This document shows, piece after piece, positions 40,836 to 51,270 of a stretch of 64,000 nt of DNA. How positions within the stretch are numbered: position 1 is the first letter of the stretch; each line of letters opens with the position of its first letter. A program made the translations under genes and the position numbers. Origin of the DNA: Microthrixaceae bacterium (lineage in GTDB: Bacteria > Actinomycetota > Acidimicrobiia > Acidimicrobiales > Acidimicrobilacustridaceae); assembly GCA_947446975.1 (NCBI GenBank), contig CANFHM010000003.1, positions 1-64,000 of the forward strand. The letters run 5' to 3'. The notes under the pieces were generated by a model. It did not search any database. It worked only from the letters and a program-made list of their open reading frames with translations, and was not told the DNA's origin.

Positions 40836-42140
40836 GTGTCCGAGTCCCCTGCACGTCCTGAGCCGTTCAAGGCGCCCGTGGGCACCCATGACGTGCTCCC
40901 TCCCGAATCGGAGCGCTGGCAGGCCCTGATCGCCCACTTCGCCGGCCTCGTCGGACGCGCCGGATTCGGTCTCCTGCAGAGCCCGATGTTCGAGGAGATC
41001 GGGGTGTTCGCCAGGGTGGGGGAGGGCACCGACGTCGTCCGCAAGGAGATGTACGACTTCCACGACAAGGGTGATCGTCATCTCGCGCTGCGACCCGAGG
41101 GGACCGCATCGGTGGCCCGGGCGTTCGTGCAGCATCGCCCGACCCCGCCGTGGAAGGTCTGGTACGCCGCCCCGAGCTTCCGGTACGAGCGACCCCAGGC
41201 GGGCCGGTTCCGCCAGCACCATCAGCTCGGTGTCGAGGCCCTCGGATGCGCCGATCCCGATCTCGATGTCGAGATCATCTCGTTGCTGTGGGACTTCTAC
41301 GCCTCGATCGGTCTGCGCAAGGTCGAGCTCGTCATCAACTCCATGGGCACCACCGAGGATCGACGCGCCTACATCGGCGCCATCCGTGAGTGGCTCCATG
41401 CGCGGATCGATCAGCTCGACCCCGCCGACGCCGAGAAGGTCGCCGATCATCCGATGCGGGTGCTCGACTCGAAGCGTCCGATCACCATCGCCGCCATCGT
41501 CGATGCGCCCAGGATCACCGACCATCTCTCTCCCGATGCGCTCGCCCACTTCGTGCGCGTGCAGGAGGGTCTGGCCGCCCAGGGGATCCCCTTCCGCATC
41601 GAGCCGCGGCTGGTCCGCGGGCTCGACTACTACACGCACACCACCTTCGAGTTCATCAGCCATGCGCTCGATGCCGCCCAGTCCACCATCGGTGGAGGGG
41701 GTCGCTACGACGGGCTCGTGGAATCCCTCGGCGGGCCGCCCACCGCCGGCATCGGGTTCGGTTCGGGCATCGAGCGGGTGCTGCTCACCTGCGACGCCGA
41801 GGGCGTGTTCCCCGCCGCACAGTCCCGGGTCGACGTCTACATCATCGACACCACGGGCGGTGCGAGTGCACGCGATCTCTCCGTGGAGCTCCGACGGGCC
41901 GGCGTCTCTGTCGACCGAGCGTTCGACGGGCGGTCCATGAAATCCCAGATGAAGTCCGCTGATCGATCCGGTGCCGCGTACGCACTCATCATCGGCTCGG
42001 ATGAACTCGCCTCCGATGTGGTCACGCTGCGCCCGCTGCGCGACCACCAGCCCCAGCACACCGTCGGGCGCGACGCCATCGTCGACACCCTCGCCCGCCT
42101 CCTTTCCGAACCCACTCCGACGCCAGAGGATCTCCCGTGA
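40836..42140 (+). CDS. hisS: histidyl-tRNA synthetase
   Basis: GTHDVLPPESERWQ, LALRPEGTASVARAF, FRQHHQLGVEALG, GLDYYTHTTFEF. Confidence 0.96.
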   Translation: MSESPARPEPFKAPVGTHDVLPPESERWQALIAHFAGLVGRAGFGLLQSPMFEEIGVFARVGEGTDVVRKEMYDFHDKGDRHLALRPEGTASVARAFVQHRPTPPWKVWYAAPSFRYERPQAGRFRQHHQLGVEALGCADPDLDVEIISLLWDFYASIGLRKVELVINSMGTTEDRRAYIGAIREWLHARIDQLDPADAEKVADHPMRVLDSKRPITIAAIVDAPRITDHLSPDALAHFVRVQEGLAAQGIPFRIEPRLVRGLDYYTHTTFEFISHALDAAQSTIGGGGRYDGLVESLGGPPTAGIGFGSGIERVLLTCDAEGVFPAAQSRVDVYIIDTTGGASARDLSVELRRAGVSVDRAFDGRSMKSQMKSADRSGAAYALIIGSDELASDVVTLRPLRDHQPQHTVGRDAIVDTLARLLSEPTPTPEDLP

Positions 42141-43888
42141 CCGACTCCCTTCCCATGCGCACCGACCACTGCGGCACGCTCCGCGCCTCCGACATCGGAC
42201 GACGAGTGTCGGTCTGCGGTTGGGTGGCCCGCCGTCGTGAACATGGCGAGCACCTGGCATTCATCGATCTGCGCGATCACACCGGGCTCATCCAATGCGT
42301 GGTCGATGGCGCCCATGATCTGCGCAGCGAGTACGTCGTGCGCATCACCGGTGAGGTCCGCTCCCGCCCGGAGGGCACGCGCAACGACAACCTCGCCACC
42401 GGCGAGGTCGAGCTGGGGGAGTGCGAGGTCGAGATCCTCAACTCCGCCGAGCCGCCGCCCTTCCAGCTCGACGAGCGGGTCGAGGTCGACGAGATGGTGC
42501 GGCTCGCCCATCGGTACGTCGATCTGCGCACGGACCGCATGCAGCGCAACCTGCGCGTGCGGGCCAAGGTCAACGGTTCCCTGCGTCGGGCCATGGACGA
42601 TCAGGGATTCGTGGAGATCGAGACGCCCATGCTCATCGCCTCCACCCCTGAGGGTGCCCGCGATTTCGTGGTGCCGAGCCGACTCAGCCCGGGGAGCTTC
42701 TACGCACTGCCCCAGAGTCCGCAGCTGTTCAAGCAGCTGTGCATGGTGGGCGGGATCGATCGCTACTACCAGATCGCCCGCTGTCTCCGCGATGAGGATC
42801 TGCGCGCCGATCGCCAGTTCGAGTTCATGCAGCTCGACGCCGAGGCCAGCTTCGTCAGTCAGGAGGAGGTCCTGTCGTTCATCTCGGTGGCCGTGGCTGC
42901 TGCGGTGCGCGAGGTCACCGGCGAGGAGCTGGGTGATGTGCCCCGCATGACCTGGCACGAGGCCCGCGAACGCTTCGGATCCGACAAGCCCGACACCCGG
43001 TTCGGCATGGAGCTCATCGAGCTCACCCCGGTGTTCGCCGCCACCGAGTTCAACGCGTTCAAGGCCTCATGCATCAAGGGCCTCCGGGTGGAGGGCGGTG
43101 CCGAGTTCACCCGCTCCCGACTCGACGATCTCACCGATCGGGCCAAGCGCTGGGGGGCCAAGGGCCTCGTCTGGATGCGGGTCCGGGCCGATGGGGAGCT
43201 CGATTCCCCCGTGGCCAAGTTCCTGTCCGCCGATGAGATCGCCGGACTGGTCGTCACCACCGGTGCCGTCGAGGGCGATCTCCTGCTGATCGTGGCCGAT
43301 GAGCGCCCGGCGGTGTGCCATGTGCTGGGCCTGCTGCGTCTCGAACTCGGCCGACCCCCGGTCACCGAGGGCGGGCTGCAGTTCCTGTGGGTCGTGGACT
43401 TCCCGCTCTTCGAGGCGCTCGACGACGACAACAACCCGATCCCGGCCCACCATCCGTTCACGATGCCGCATGCCGATGATGTGCATCTGCTCGACTCTGC
43501 TGATCCGCAGGACTTCCTCAAGGTGCGTTCGCAGGCCTACGACCTCGTGCTCAACGGCTGGGAGCTCGGTTCGGGGAGCGTCCGGATCCATCGCGGCGAC
43601 ATCCAGAAGCGGATGTTCTCGTTGCTCGGCATCACCGACGACGAGGCGCAGGAGAAGTTCGGATTCCTCCTCGATGCATTCCGGTTCGGTGCGCCGCCGC
43701 ACGCCGGGTTCGCCTTCGGCATCGATCGACTCGTCGCGCTGCTCGCCGGCGAGGAGAACATCCGGGAGGTCATCGCCTTCCCGAAGACCCAGAGCGGACA
43801 CGACCCGCTCACCCATGCGCCGAGCACCATCGATCCGGCGCAGCTCGAGGAGCTCGGTCTGCGACTGCTCCCCGTCAGGAAGGACTGA
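42137..43888 (+). CDS. aspS: aspartyl-tRNA synthetase (bacterial type)
   Basis: GWVARRREHGEHLAFIDLRD, LPQSPQLFKQLCMV, RCLRDEDLRADRQFEFMQLD, GFAFGIDRLVALLAG. Confidence 0.97.
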   Translation: MTDSLPMRTDHCGTLRASDIGRRVSVCGWVARRREHGEHLAFIDLRDHTGLIQCVVDGAHDLRSEYVVRITGEVRSRPEGTRNDNLATGEVELGECEVEILNSAEPPPFQLDERVEVDEMVRLAHRYVDLRTDRMQRNLRVRAKVNGSLRRAMDDQGFVEIETPMLIASTPEGARDFVVPSRLSPGSFYALPQSPQLFKQLCMVGGIDRYYQIARCLRDEDLRADRQFEFMQLDAEASFVSQEEVLSFISVAVAAAVREVTGEELGDVPRMTWHEARERFGSDKPDTRFGMELIELTPVFAATEFNAFKASCIKGLRVEGGAEFTRSRLDDLTDRAKRWGAKGLVWMRVRADGELDSPVAKFLSADEIAGLVVTTGAVEGDLLLIVADERPAVCHVLGLLRLELGRPPVTEGGLQFLWVVDFPLFEALDDDNNPIPAHHPFTMPHADDVHLLDSADPQDFLKVRSQAYDLVLNGWELGSGSVRIHRGDIQKRMFSLLGITDDEAQEKFGFLLDAFRFGAPPHAGFAFGIDRLVALLAGEENIREVIAFPKTQSGHDPLTHAPSTIDPAQLEELGLRLLPVRKD

Positions 43889-43936
43889 CCCGGGGCACCC
43901 CTCGGGGTCGGGGTCGGGCACCGCTAGCCTCGACCG

Positions 43937-45322
43937 ATGGCCGATGATCTGTTCGCCGCCGCTGCAGAGGATCGCCTGACCCGTCAGGCACCCCTCGCAG
44001 CCCGTCTGCGGCCGCGCACCCTCGACGAGGTCGTGGGCCAGGAACATCTGCTCGGCCGGGGTCGTCCGCTGCGGGCGCTCATCGAGGCGGACCGACTCTC
44101 GTCGGTGATCCTGTGGGGCCCACCCGGTACGGGCAAGACCTCGCTGTCGCAGCTCATCGCCAACACCACCGCCAAGGCCTTCGAACAGCTCTCGGCGGTC
44201 ACGGCCTCGGTGAAGGATGTCCGTGAGGTCGCCGGTCGTGCCCGGGATCGTCTCGGTGAGCGGGGGCAGGGCACCATCCTGTTCCTCGACGAGGTGCACC
44301 GCTTCAACAAGGCGCAACAGGACGCGCTGCTGCCGTCGGTGGAGAGCGGTCTGCTCACACTCATCGGCGCCACCACCGAGAACCCGTTCTTCGAGGTGAA
44401 CCCGCCGCTGCTGAGCCGGTCCACGCTCTTCCGCCTCGAACCTCTCTCCGGCGGGGCGTGCACGCAGCTGGTCCGGCGCGGCCTGGAGGTCGAGAACGCC
44501 ACGATCGACGATGACGCCCTGACGCTGCTCGTCGAACGGGCCAACGGCGATGGACGCCATGTGCTCACCAGTCTCGAGGTGGCGGTCGCCATCGCCCATG
44601 AACATCCTGATGCCGCCCGCGACGAGGACGGTCGGATCGTGGACGAACTGGTCCGGGTCCGCGTCGACGACGTGGAGGCCGCCCTCGGCACCAAGGCGCT
44701 GCGCTACGGGCGCGATGACCATTTCGACGTCATCTCGGCGTTCATCAAGAGCATCCGGGGATCCGATGCCGACGCCGGGCTCTACTGGCTGGCGCGCATG
44801 CTCGAGGCGGGGGAGGACGCCCGCTTCATCGCCCGCCGACTCGTGATCCTCGCCAGCGAGGACATCGGCATGGCCGACTCCCTCTCGCTCGTCGTGGCCG
44901 ATGCCACCGCCCGTGCCGTCGAGTTCGTGGGCCTGCCCGAGGCGCAGCTCAACCTCGCCCACTGCGTCGTGCATCTCGCATCGGCCCCCAAGTCGAACCG
45001 GGTGACAGTGGCACTGGGTCGGGCGGTCGCCGATGTGCGTGAGCGACCGGGGGGCGAGGTGCCCGCGCATCTCCGCGATGCCCACTACCGCGGCGCGAAG
45101 TCCCTCGGCCACGGACAGGGCTACGACTACCCTCATGACCACCCGGAGGGTTGGGTCGATCAGCAGTACCGACCGGCCGAACTCGAGGATCGGGTGTACT
45201 ACGAGCCGTCGGACCATGGGGCAGAGCAGAGGGTGCGCACGCGGATGGAACAGCGATCGACAGCGAGACCAGCAGCAGGACCAGCAGCATCTTCGTCACC
45301 CGACGAGGCGGCGACCTCATGA
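43937..45322 (+). CDS. rarA: replication-associated recombination protein RarA/MgsA
   Basis: LRPRTLDEVVGQEHLLG, ILWGPPGTGKTSL, FLDEVHRFNKAQQDALLPSVE, YPHDHPEGWVDQQYRP. Confidence 0.95.
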   Translation: MADDLFAAAAEDRLTRQAPLAARLRPRTLDEVVGQEHLLGRGRPLRALIEADRLSSVILWGPPGTGKTSLSQLIANTTAKAFEQLSAVTASVKDVREVAGRARDRLGERGQGTILFLDEVHRFNKAQQDALLPSVESGLLTLIGATTENPFFEVNPPLLSRSTLFRLEPLSGGACTQLVRRGLEVENATIDDDALTLLVERANGDGRHVLTSLEVAVAIAHEHPDAARDEDGRIVDELVRVRVDDVEAALGTKALRYGRDDHFDVISAFIKSIRGSDADAGLYWLARMLEAGEDARFIARRLVILASEDIGMADSLSLVVADATARAVEFVGLPEAQLNLAHCVVHLASAPKSNRVTVALGRAVADVRERPGGEVPAHLRDAHYRGAKSLGHGQGYDYPHDHPEGWVDQQYRPAELEDRVYYEPSDHGAEQRVRTRMEQRSTARPAAGPAASSSPDEAATS

Positions 45323-45780
45323 CCCCGCTCGCCGTGGTGCTCATCGTGGTGGCCATCGTGGGTCTGGTCGTCGTGGCCATGGCGGTGCAGTCGCTCATCG
45401 TCACCCTCCGGTCACTTCGCGAGACCGTCGAGGACCTCCATCGCCAGACCCTCCCGGCCATCGCCGAGCTGCGTTCCACCGTGGCGGCCGCCAACGGGGA
45501 GATCGCCCGCGTCGATTCGCTGCTCGACACCGCAGAGGAGGTCGGCGCCCGTGTCGAGGCCACCTCCCGGCTGGCCTGGCTGGTCATGCGGAACCCGCTC
45601 GTCAAGCTCGCGTCGGCATCGGTGGCCGGCGACCGCGCCGCACGGCGGCTCGGTTCCAGGTCCGGTCGTCCCGAACTCGTGGCTCCGCCGACCCTCGAGC
45701 TCTCCGAGCAGTCACCGGCATCCGGGCTCACCGGTTCCCGTCGCTCCGACCAGCGTCGGCGCACCCGGAGGGCGGGCTGA
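45319..45780 (+). CDS. DUF948-like membrane-anchored protein
   Basis: Single N-terminal TM then coiled-coil LRSLRETVEDLHRQTLPAIAELRSTVAAANGEIARVDSLLDTAEEV. Confidence 0.7.
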   Translation: MTPLAVVLIVVAIVGLVVVAMAVQSLIVTLRSLRETVEDLHRQTLPAIAELRSTVAAANGEIARVDSLLDTAEEVGARVEATSRLAWLVMRNPLVKLASASVAGDRAARRLGSRSGRPELVAPPTLELSEQSPASGLTGSRRSDQRRRTRRAG

Positions 45781-46067
45781 TGTTCACGCGCACACGATGG
45801 TTCGCCGTGGGTGCGGCGATGGGGGCCTCGGGCACGGTGGTCGGGTATCTGCGGGCGCGTCAGATCGCCCGCCGGCATCTGCCCGACTCCGTCCAGGACG
45901 CCGCCGCCCGGGCTGTGCAGCGCACCGATGTCGAGGTCCGCGAGCTCGCCGAGCGGGTGAGCACCACGATCGACGAGTGGCGGATCACCGCTGCCGACAC
46001 CCGACGCACCCGTCGCGAGGCGGAGCAGCTGCTGCGCAGGCAGCTCGAACGGGCCGGCCTCTACTGA
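45780..46067 (+). CDS. small hypothetical membrane-associated protein
   Basis: MFTRTRWFAVGAAMGASGTVVGYLRARQIARRHLPDSV; overlaps upstream stop; next to alaS. Confidence 0.7.
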   Translation: MFTRTRWFAVGAAMGASGTVVGYLRARQIARRHLPDSVQDAAARAVQRTDVEVRELAERVSTTIDEWRITAADTRRTRREAEQLLRRQLERAGLY

Positions 46068-46086
46068 TCTGTAGGCTTGCCGCACC

Positions 46087-48663
46087 ATGGCCCCGAAAAC
46101 CGCCAACGAACTCCGTCGCGCCTTCCTCGGCTTCTTCGAGCAGCGGGGACACACCATCGTCCCATCGGCGAGTCTCATCCCGCATGACCCCGACCTGCTG
46201 TTCACCGTCGCCGGCATGGTGCCGTTCAAGCCGTACTTCCTCGGCGAGGAGCAGCCGGCGTTCAACCGAGCCACCACGGTGCAGAAGTGTGTCCGCGCCG
46301 GTGGCAAGGACAGCGATCTCGAGGAGGTCGGCCGCGACGCCCGCCACCTGAGCTTCTTCGAGATGCTGGGCAACTTCAGCTTCGGTGACTACTTCAAGCA
46401 TGAGGCCATCCCGATGGCGTGGGACATGGTCACCAACCTCTTCGGTCTCGACCCCGACCTTCTGTGGGTCACCTGCCACATCACCGATGACGAGGCCGCG
46501 GAGATCTGGCGCGATGCCGTCGGCGTGCATCCCGACCGCATCCAGCGCCTCGACGCCGACAACTGGTGGGGGCCTCCCGGTGGCCCGCCCGGTCCGTGCG
46601 GTCCCTGCTCGGAGATCTACGTCGACAAGGGGGCTGCCTACGGTCCCGACGGTGGCCCGGCCATCGGTGGCGACGAACGGTTCCTGGAGATCTGGAACCT
46701 CGTGTTCATGCAGTACGCCCGCGACCTCGACGGCTCCGACACCGAACTGCCCAAGAAGAACATCGACACCGGTGCCGGCCTCGAACGCATCCTCGGCGTG
46801 CTCCAGGGTGTCGACACGGTCTTCGAGACCGATGTCCTCGCCCCGCTCGTGGATCGCGCCCAACAACTCACCGGGTACCGCCTCGGTGCCGACCCCCGCT
46901 CCGACATCTCGCTGCGCATCCTCGCCGAACATGCCCGCACCATGAGCTTCCTCGTGAGCGACGGCGTGTTCCCGTCCAACGAGGGCCGCGGCTACGTGCT
47001 GCGCCGCATCATCCGTCGGGCGGTGCGCGAGGCCTATCTGCTCGACGTCGCCGATCTGGTCACTCCGGAGCTTGTCGACACCACTGTCGAGGTCATGGGT
47101 GAGGCCTATCCCGATCTCGTCAAGCAGCAGGACTTCGTGCGCAATGTCGTGGCCCGTGAGGAGGAGCGGTTCCGGGCCACCCTCAGGTCCGGCACCGCAC
47201 TGCTCGACACCGAACTCGACAAGCTCGACGATGGTGCGCCGATCGGTGGGTCGGTGGCGTTCCTGCTCCATGACACCCACGGCTTCCCGCTGGAACTCAC
47301 CCGGGAGATCGGTCTCGAGCGCGGACACGATGTCGATCAGGCCGGCTTCGACATCGAGATGGCTGAACAGCGTCGTCGCGCCAAGGAGGCCCGCAAGGGC
47401 GGCGGGGTCGAGGGCGACTCCCTCTATGCGGAGATCGCCGAGACCTCCGGCCCCACCCAGTTCCTCGGCGCCGACACCTACGAGCTCGACGCCGTGGTGC
47501 TCGGCATCACCGACGACGGCATCGTGCTCGACCGCACACCCTTCTACGCCGAGTCCGGTGGCCAGCTCGGCGACACCGGCACCATCTCGTCCACCTCGGG
47601 CCGCATCACGATCGTCGACACGCTGTACGGCGCCCCCGGTGTCGTGCGTCATGTCATCGGACGGATCGACGGTGAGATCGAGGTCGGGCAGACCGTCACC
47701 GCCTCGATCGACGGCGCCCGGCGCGACGCCATCCGCCGGAACCACACCGCCACGCATCTGCTGCACTGGGCGCTGCGAGAGGTGCTCGGCGATCACGTCA
47801 AGCAGCAGGGTTCCCAGGTCGGTCCCGATCGCCTCCGCTTCGACTTCAGTCACTACGAGGCGGTCACCGACGACGAGATCCGCCGCATCGAGGACCTCGT
47901 CGCCGCCGACATCCTCGCCAACGACTCCGCTCGCCACTTCGAGACCACCAAGGTGGAGGCCGAGAAGCTCGGCGCCATCGCGTTCTTCGGCGACAAGTAC
48001 GGCGACGTCGTCAAGGTGCTCGAGGCCGGTCCGCACTCGATCGAACTTTGCGGCGGCACGCATGTCCGGGCGCTCGGCGACATCGGGCCGGTGAAGATCG
48101 TCAGTGAGGCCTCCATCGGTTCCAACATCCGTCGGATCGAGGCCGTCTCCGGTCTCGGGCCGATCGAACGGCTCCGCCACGACGAATCCCAGATCCGTGC
48201 CGCCACCGAGGTGCTCGGTGTGTCCACCGATGAACTCGTCGACGCCGTCGAGCGTCGGGTCGCCGAGGTCAAGGAACTCCGGGGTCGGATCCGCGAACTC
48301 GAGCGGGCAGCGGCCGCCGGTCGGTCTGGCGATCTCGTCGCCGCCGCCGTCGACGGTGTCGTGGTCGCCAGGGTCGACGGACTCGACCGCGACGGCGTCC
48401 GTGATCTCGCGGTCGCGGTCCGGGATCACGCATCGGTGCGGGCCGTCGTGCTCGGCTGCGCCCCCGAGGGAGGCGGTGTCACCATCGTCGCCGCCGTCAC
48501 CGCCGAGTCCGGCCTCAACGCCTCCGAACTCATCGCCGACGCCGCCAGGGCGGTCAAGGGTGGCGGTGGGAAGAGTGCCGACCTCGCGGTCGCCGGCGGC
48601 AAGGACCCCTCGGCGCTCGATCAGGCACTCGATCTGGCCCGATCCGCAGCGGGCATCGCCTAG
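46087..48663 (+). CDS. alaS: alanyl-tRNA synthetase
   Basis: LRRAFLGFFEQRGHTIVPSASLIP...VQKCVRAGGKDSDLEEVG, NHTATHLLHWALREVLG. Confidence 0.97.
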   Translation: MAPKTANELRRAFLGFFEQRGHTIVPSASLIPHDPDLLFTVAGMVPFKPYFLGEEQPAFNRATTVQKCVRAGGKDSDLEEVGRDARHLSFFEMLGNFSFGDYFKHEAIPMAWDMVTNLFGLDPDLLWVTCHITDDEAAEIWRDAVGVHPDRIQRLDADNWWGPPGGPPGPCGPCSEIYVDKGAAYGPDGGPAIGGDERFLEIWNLVFMQYARDLDGSDTELPKKNIDTGAGLERILGVLQGVDTVFETDVLAPLVDRAQQLTGYRLGADPRSDISLRILAEHARTMSFLVSDGVFPSNEGRGYVLRRIIRRAVREAYLLDVADLVTPELVDTTVEVMGEAYPDLVKQQDFVRNVVAREEERFRATLRSGTALLDTELDKLDDGAPIGGSVAFLLHDTHGFPLELTREIGLERGHDVDQAGFDIEMAEQRRRAKEARKGGGVEGDSLYAEIAETSGPTQFLGADTYELDAVVLGITDDGIVLDRTPFYAESGGQLGDTGTISSTSGRITIVDTLYGAPGVVRHVIGRIDGEIEVGQTVTASIDGARRDAIRRNHTATHLLHWALREVLGDHVKQQGSQVGPDRLRFDFSHYEAVTDDEIRRIEDLVAADILANDSARHFETTKVEAEKLGAIAFFGDKYGDVVKVLEAGPHSIELCGGTHVRALGDIGPVKIVSEASIGSNIRRIEAVSGLGPIERLRHDESQIRAATEVLGVSTDELVDAVERRVAEVKELRGRIRELERAAAAGRSGDLVAAAVDGVVVARVDGLDRDGVRDLAVAVRDHASVRAVVLGCAPEGGGVTIVAAVTAESGLNASELIADAARAVKGGGGKSADLAVAGGKDPSALDQALDLARSAAGIA

Positions 48664-48666
48664 GTC

Positions 48667-49092
48667 GTGCGAGCGCTCGGCGTCGACCTCGGCAGCCGGC
48701 GCATCGGCATCGCGGTGTCCTCGGGGTCGGTGGCCTCGCCGATCGACACCATCGAGCGGTCCGGCGACCCATCGCTCGACCATCGACGACTCCTCGCACT
48801 CGTCGAGGAGTGGGAGGCCGACCTCCTCGTCATCGGGATGCCGTATTCGCTCGACGGCTCCCGCGGACCCGCCGCGGATCTCATCGCCGCCGAGGTCGAG
48901 GTGCTGCGCGCCCTCACCCCGACACCGATCGAGCTCTACGATGAGCGGCTGACCACAGTCACCGCACACCGGCTCCTCCGTGAGGGTGGGGTCACGGGGC
49001 GGTCCCGCCGTCAGGTCGTCGACCAGGTGGCTGCCGCAGTGCTCCTCCAAGCCTGGCTCGACTCCCGAACCTCCGACTCCACGAACGAGTGA
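48667..49092 (+). CDS. ruvX: Holliday junction resolvase-like RuvX/YqgF
   Basis: VRALGVDLGSRRIGIAVSSG, VIGMPYSLDGSRGPAAD, YDERLTTVTAHRLL. Confidence 0.93.
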   Translation: MRALGVDLGSRRIGIAVSSGSVASPIDTIERSGDPSLDHRRLLALVEEWEADLLVIGMPYSLDGSRGPAADLIAAEVEVLRALTPTPIELYDERLTTVTAHRLLREGGVTGRSRRQVVDQVAAAVLLQAWLDSRTSDSTNE

Positions 49093-49098
49093 CCCGAC

Positions 49099-50412
49099 GT
49101 GCCCGACCTGCCTGATCCCTTCGAGCTCCTCGGACTCCAGCCCGAACCCGCTCCCGCCGGACACGCCGATCCGGCTCCCGTCGAGGCGCCCTCGGCGGGT
49201 CCGTCGGGCGCTGCCTCGGAGGGTCAGTCCGAGGGCCAGTCGGAGGCCCAGTCCGAGCCACCGTCAGCGGCCCCGGCACGTCCCGGTGCCGTCACGTTCT
49301 CGCCCGATGTGATCCCGGTGGCGCAGTTCGATCCCTCGTCCCTGCCGGCGACCGACACCCGGGATCGCCGTCGTGGCCGTCGTCGGATCGTCCTCATCGC
49401 GGTGCTCATCGTCGTGCTGCTGCTCGCCGCCGGCGGGTTCTGGGTCCGATCCCAGCTCGATCCCGGCTCCCCGGGCGAGGCCGTCTCGTTCACGATCCCC
49501 AAGGGGAGCACCAGCACCGATGTGGCCCGATCACTCGAATCGCAGGGGATCATCACCAATGCCACGGTCTTCGGCTGGTACCTGCGGTTCAACGGGGGCG
49601 GTTCGTTCCAGGCGGGGGAGTACGACGGGCTGCATCTGCATTCCTCGATGAGCTCCGTTGTGAGCGTGCTCGAGAAGGGTCCGGCGCCGCCCCGGACCGT
49701 CTCGTTCCTCGTGCGCGAGGGGCTCTGGGTGAGCGAGACCCGGGCGCTCATCCTCCAGTCGTTCCCCACGATCGATCCTGCGGCACTCGATCAGGTGATG
49801 GCCTCCACCCACCCGACCCTGCAGCCCAAGGGGTCCACCAATCTCGAGGGATTCCTGTTCCCGGCGAAGTACGAGGTGGCCCAGACCGATGTCGGCAACC
49901 CCCAGCGGATCATCGATCAGATGATCACCGCCTTCGATCGGGTGAGCGCCTCCGAGGGCCTCCCCGACGCCTCGACCAAGCTGGCCGGCGCAGCCGGGAA
50001 GGTCACCGTGACGCCGTATCAGGCGCTCATCGTGGCCTCGCTCATCGAATCGGAGGCGAAGGTGGCCGAGGACCGGCCGAAGATCGCCCGGGTCATCTAC
50101 AACCGCATGGCACGCGGCGAGATGCTCGGCATCGATGCCTCGGTCCTGTACGCGCTCCAGCAGCGCAAGACATCCCTCACGAACTCCGACCTCCGGGTGG
50201 ATTCGCCGTACAACACGAGGCTCAGGAACGGACTCCCGCCCACCCCGATCAACTCGCCGGGACAGGACTCCATCCACGCCGCGCTCAATCCGGCCTCCGG
50301 CGACTGGCTCTACTACGTGCTCACCGACACCGACGGTCACCACTACTTCACCAGCAGTGCGTCGGACTTCCAGCGTGCGGTCAACGACGCGAAGGCCCGC
50401 GGGATCTTCTGA
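49099..50412 (+). CDS. mltG: endolytic transglycosylase MltG
   Basis: TM segment, LEGFLFPAKYEV, ALIVASLIESEAKVAEDRPKIARVIYNRM, RLRNGLPPTPINSPG. Confidence 0.94.
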   Translation: MPDLPDPFELLGLQPEPAPAGHADPAPVEAPSAGPSGAASEGQSEGQSEAQSEPPSAAPARPGAVTFSPDVIPVAQFDPSSLPATDTRDRRRGRRRIVLIAVLIVVLLLAAGGFWVRSQLDPGSPGEAVSFTIPKGSTSTDVARSLESQGIITNATVFGWYLRFNGGGSFQAGEYDGLHLHSSMSSVVSVLEKGPAPPRTVSFLVREGLWVSETRALILQSFPTIDPAALDQVMASTHPTLQPKGSTNLEGFLFPAKYEVAQTDVGNPQRIIDQMITAFDRVSASEGLPDASTKLAGAAGKVTVTPYQALIVASLIESEAKVAEDRPKIARVIYNRMARGEMLGIDASVLYALQQRKTSLTNSDLRVDSPYNTRLRNGLPPTPINSPGQDSIHAALNPASGDWLYYVLTDTDGHHYFTSSASDFQRAVNDAKARGIF

Positions 50413-51269
50413 TGCGCATGCCCACGGGTTCGACGCAGCTGGCTGCGGTGATCGGCTCGCCGGTCCGCCATTCGCTCTCGCCGCTGCTGCACAACACCGC
50501 CTTCGACGCCCTCGGACTCGACTGGGTCTATCTGGCGCTCGAGGTGGCGCCGGGCTCGGCGGTCGACGCCCTGGCCGCCATGCGCACCCTCGGCATCTCG
50601 GGTCTCTCGGTCACGATGCCCCACAAGGAGGATGTCGCCGCGGCATGTGACGAACTCAGCGCGGACGCTGCAGCACTGCGGGCGGTGAACTGCGTGGTGA
50701 ACCACGACGGTCGTCTGGTCGGACACAACACCGACGGCGATGGCTTCGTCGACGCGCTCGCCGCCGAACTGTCCATGCAGCCCGCCGGTCTGCGCTGTGT
50801 GGTGCTCGGCGCCGGAGGGGCCGCCCGATCCATCGGCCTCGCACTCGCCCGCAACGGCGCCGCCCTGGTCTCGATCCTCAACCGCACGATCGAGCGCGCC
50901 GCCGAGACCGCTGCCCTGTTCCCCGAGGTCGGCGAGGTGCTCGAACCCGGCGAGGTCGCCGCCGCCATCGATTCCTGCGACCTCATCGTCAACGCCACCT
51001 CCATCGGTATGGGCGCCACCGGTGCGGGCGGTGCCGGCGACCTCCCCGTCGATCCATCGCTCATCGGATCCCGCCACACCGTGGTCGACATCGTGTACCG
51101 GCCGCTGGTCACGCCGCTGCTCGCCGCGGCGCAGGCCAACGGGGCCCGCACCGCCAACGGCGTGGCGATGCTCACCCATCAGGCGGCCATCGCGTTCTCG
51201 CTCTGGACCGGCCACGCCGCACCCATCGAGGCGATGACCGCCGCGGTGTCGACACTGCTGGTCGACTGA
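50412..51269 (+). CDS. aroE: shikimate dehydrogenase
   Basis: VIGSPVRHSLSPLLHNTAFDALGLDWVYLAL, VTMPHK, GHNTDGDGF, GAGGAARSI. Confidence 0.95.
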   Translation: MRMPTGSTQLAAVIGSPVRHSLSPLLHNTAFDALGLDWVYLALEVAPGSAVDALAAMRTLGISGLSVTMPHKEDVAAACDELSADAAALRAVNCVVNHDGRLVGHNTDGDGFVDALAAELSMQPAGLRCVVLGAGGAARSIGLALARNGAALVSILNRTIERAAETAALFPEVGEVLEPGEVAAAIDSCDLIVNATSIGMGATGAGGAGDLPVDPSLIGSRHTVVDIVYRPLVTPLLAAAQANGARTANGVAMLTHQAAIAFSLWTGHAAPIEAMTAAVSTLLVD

Positions 51270-51270
51270 C

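Noticed and set aside
40005-42260. 751-aa reverse-strand ORF over the lipoprotein gene and hisS
   Set aside because: Antisense to hisS; GC-frame artefact
43067-45217. 716-aa reverse-strand ORF over aspS/rarA
   Set aside because: Antisense to conserved genes; GC-frame artefact
45985-49164. 1059-aa reverse-strand ORF over alaS/ruvX
   Set aside because: Antisense to clear alaS and ruvX; composition typical of GC-rich antisense frames; no recognisable domain
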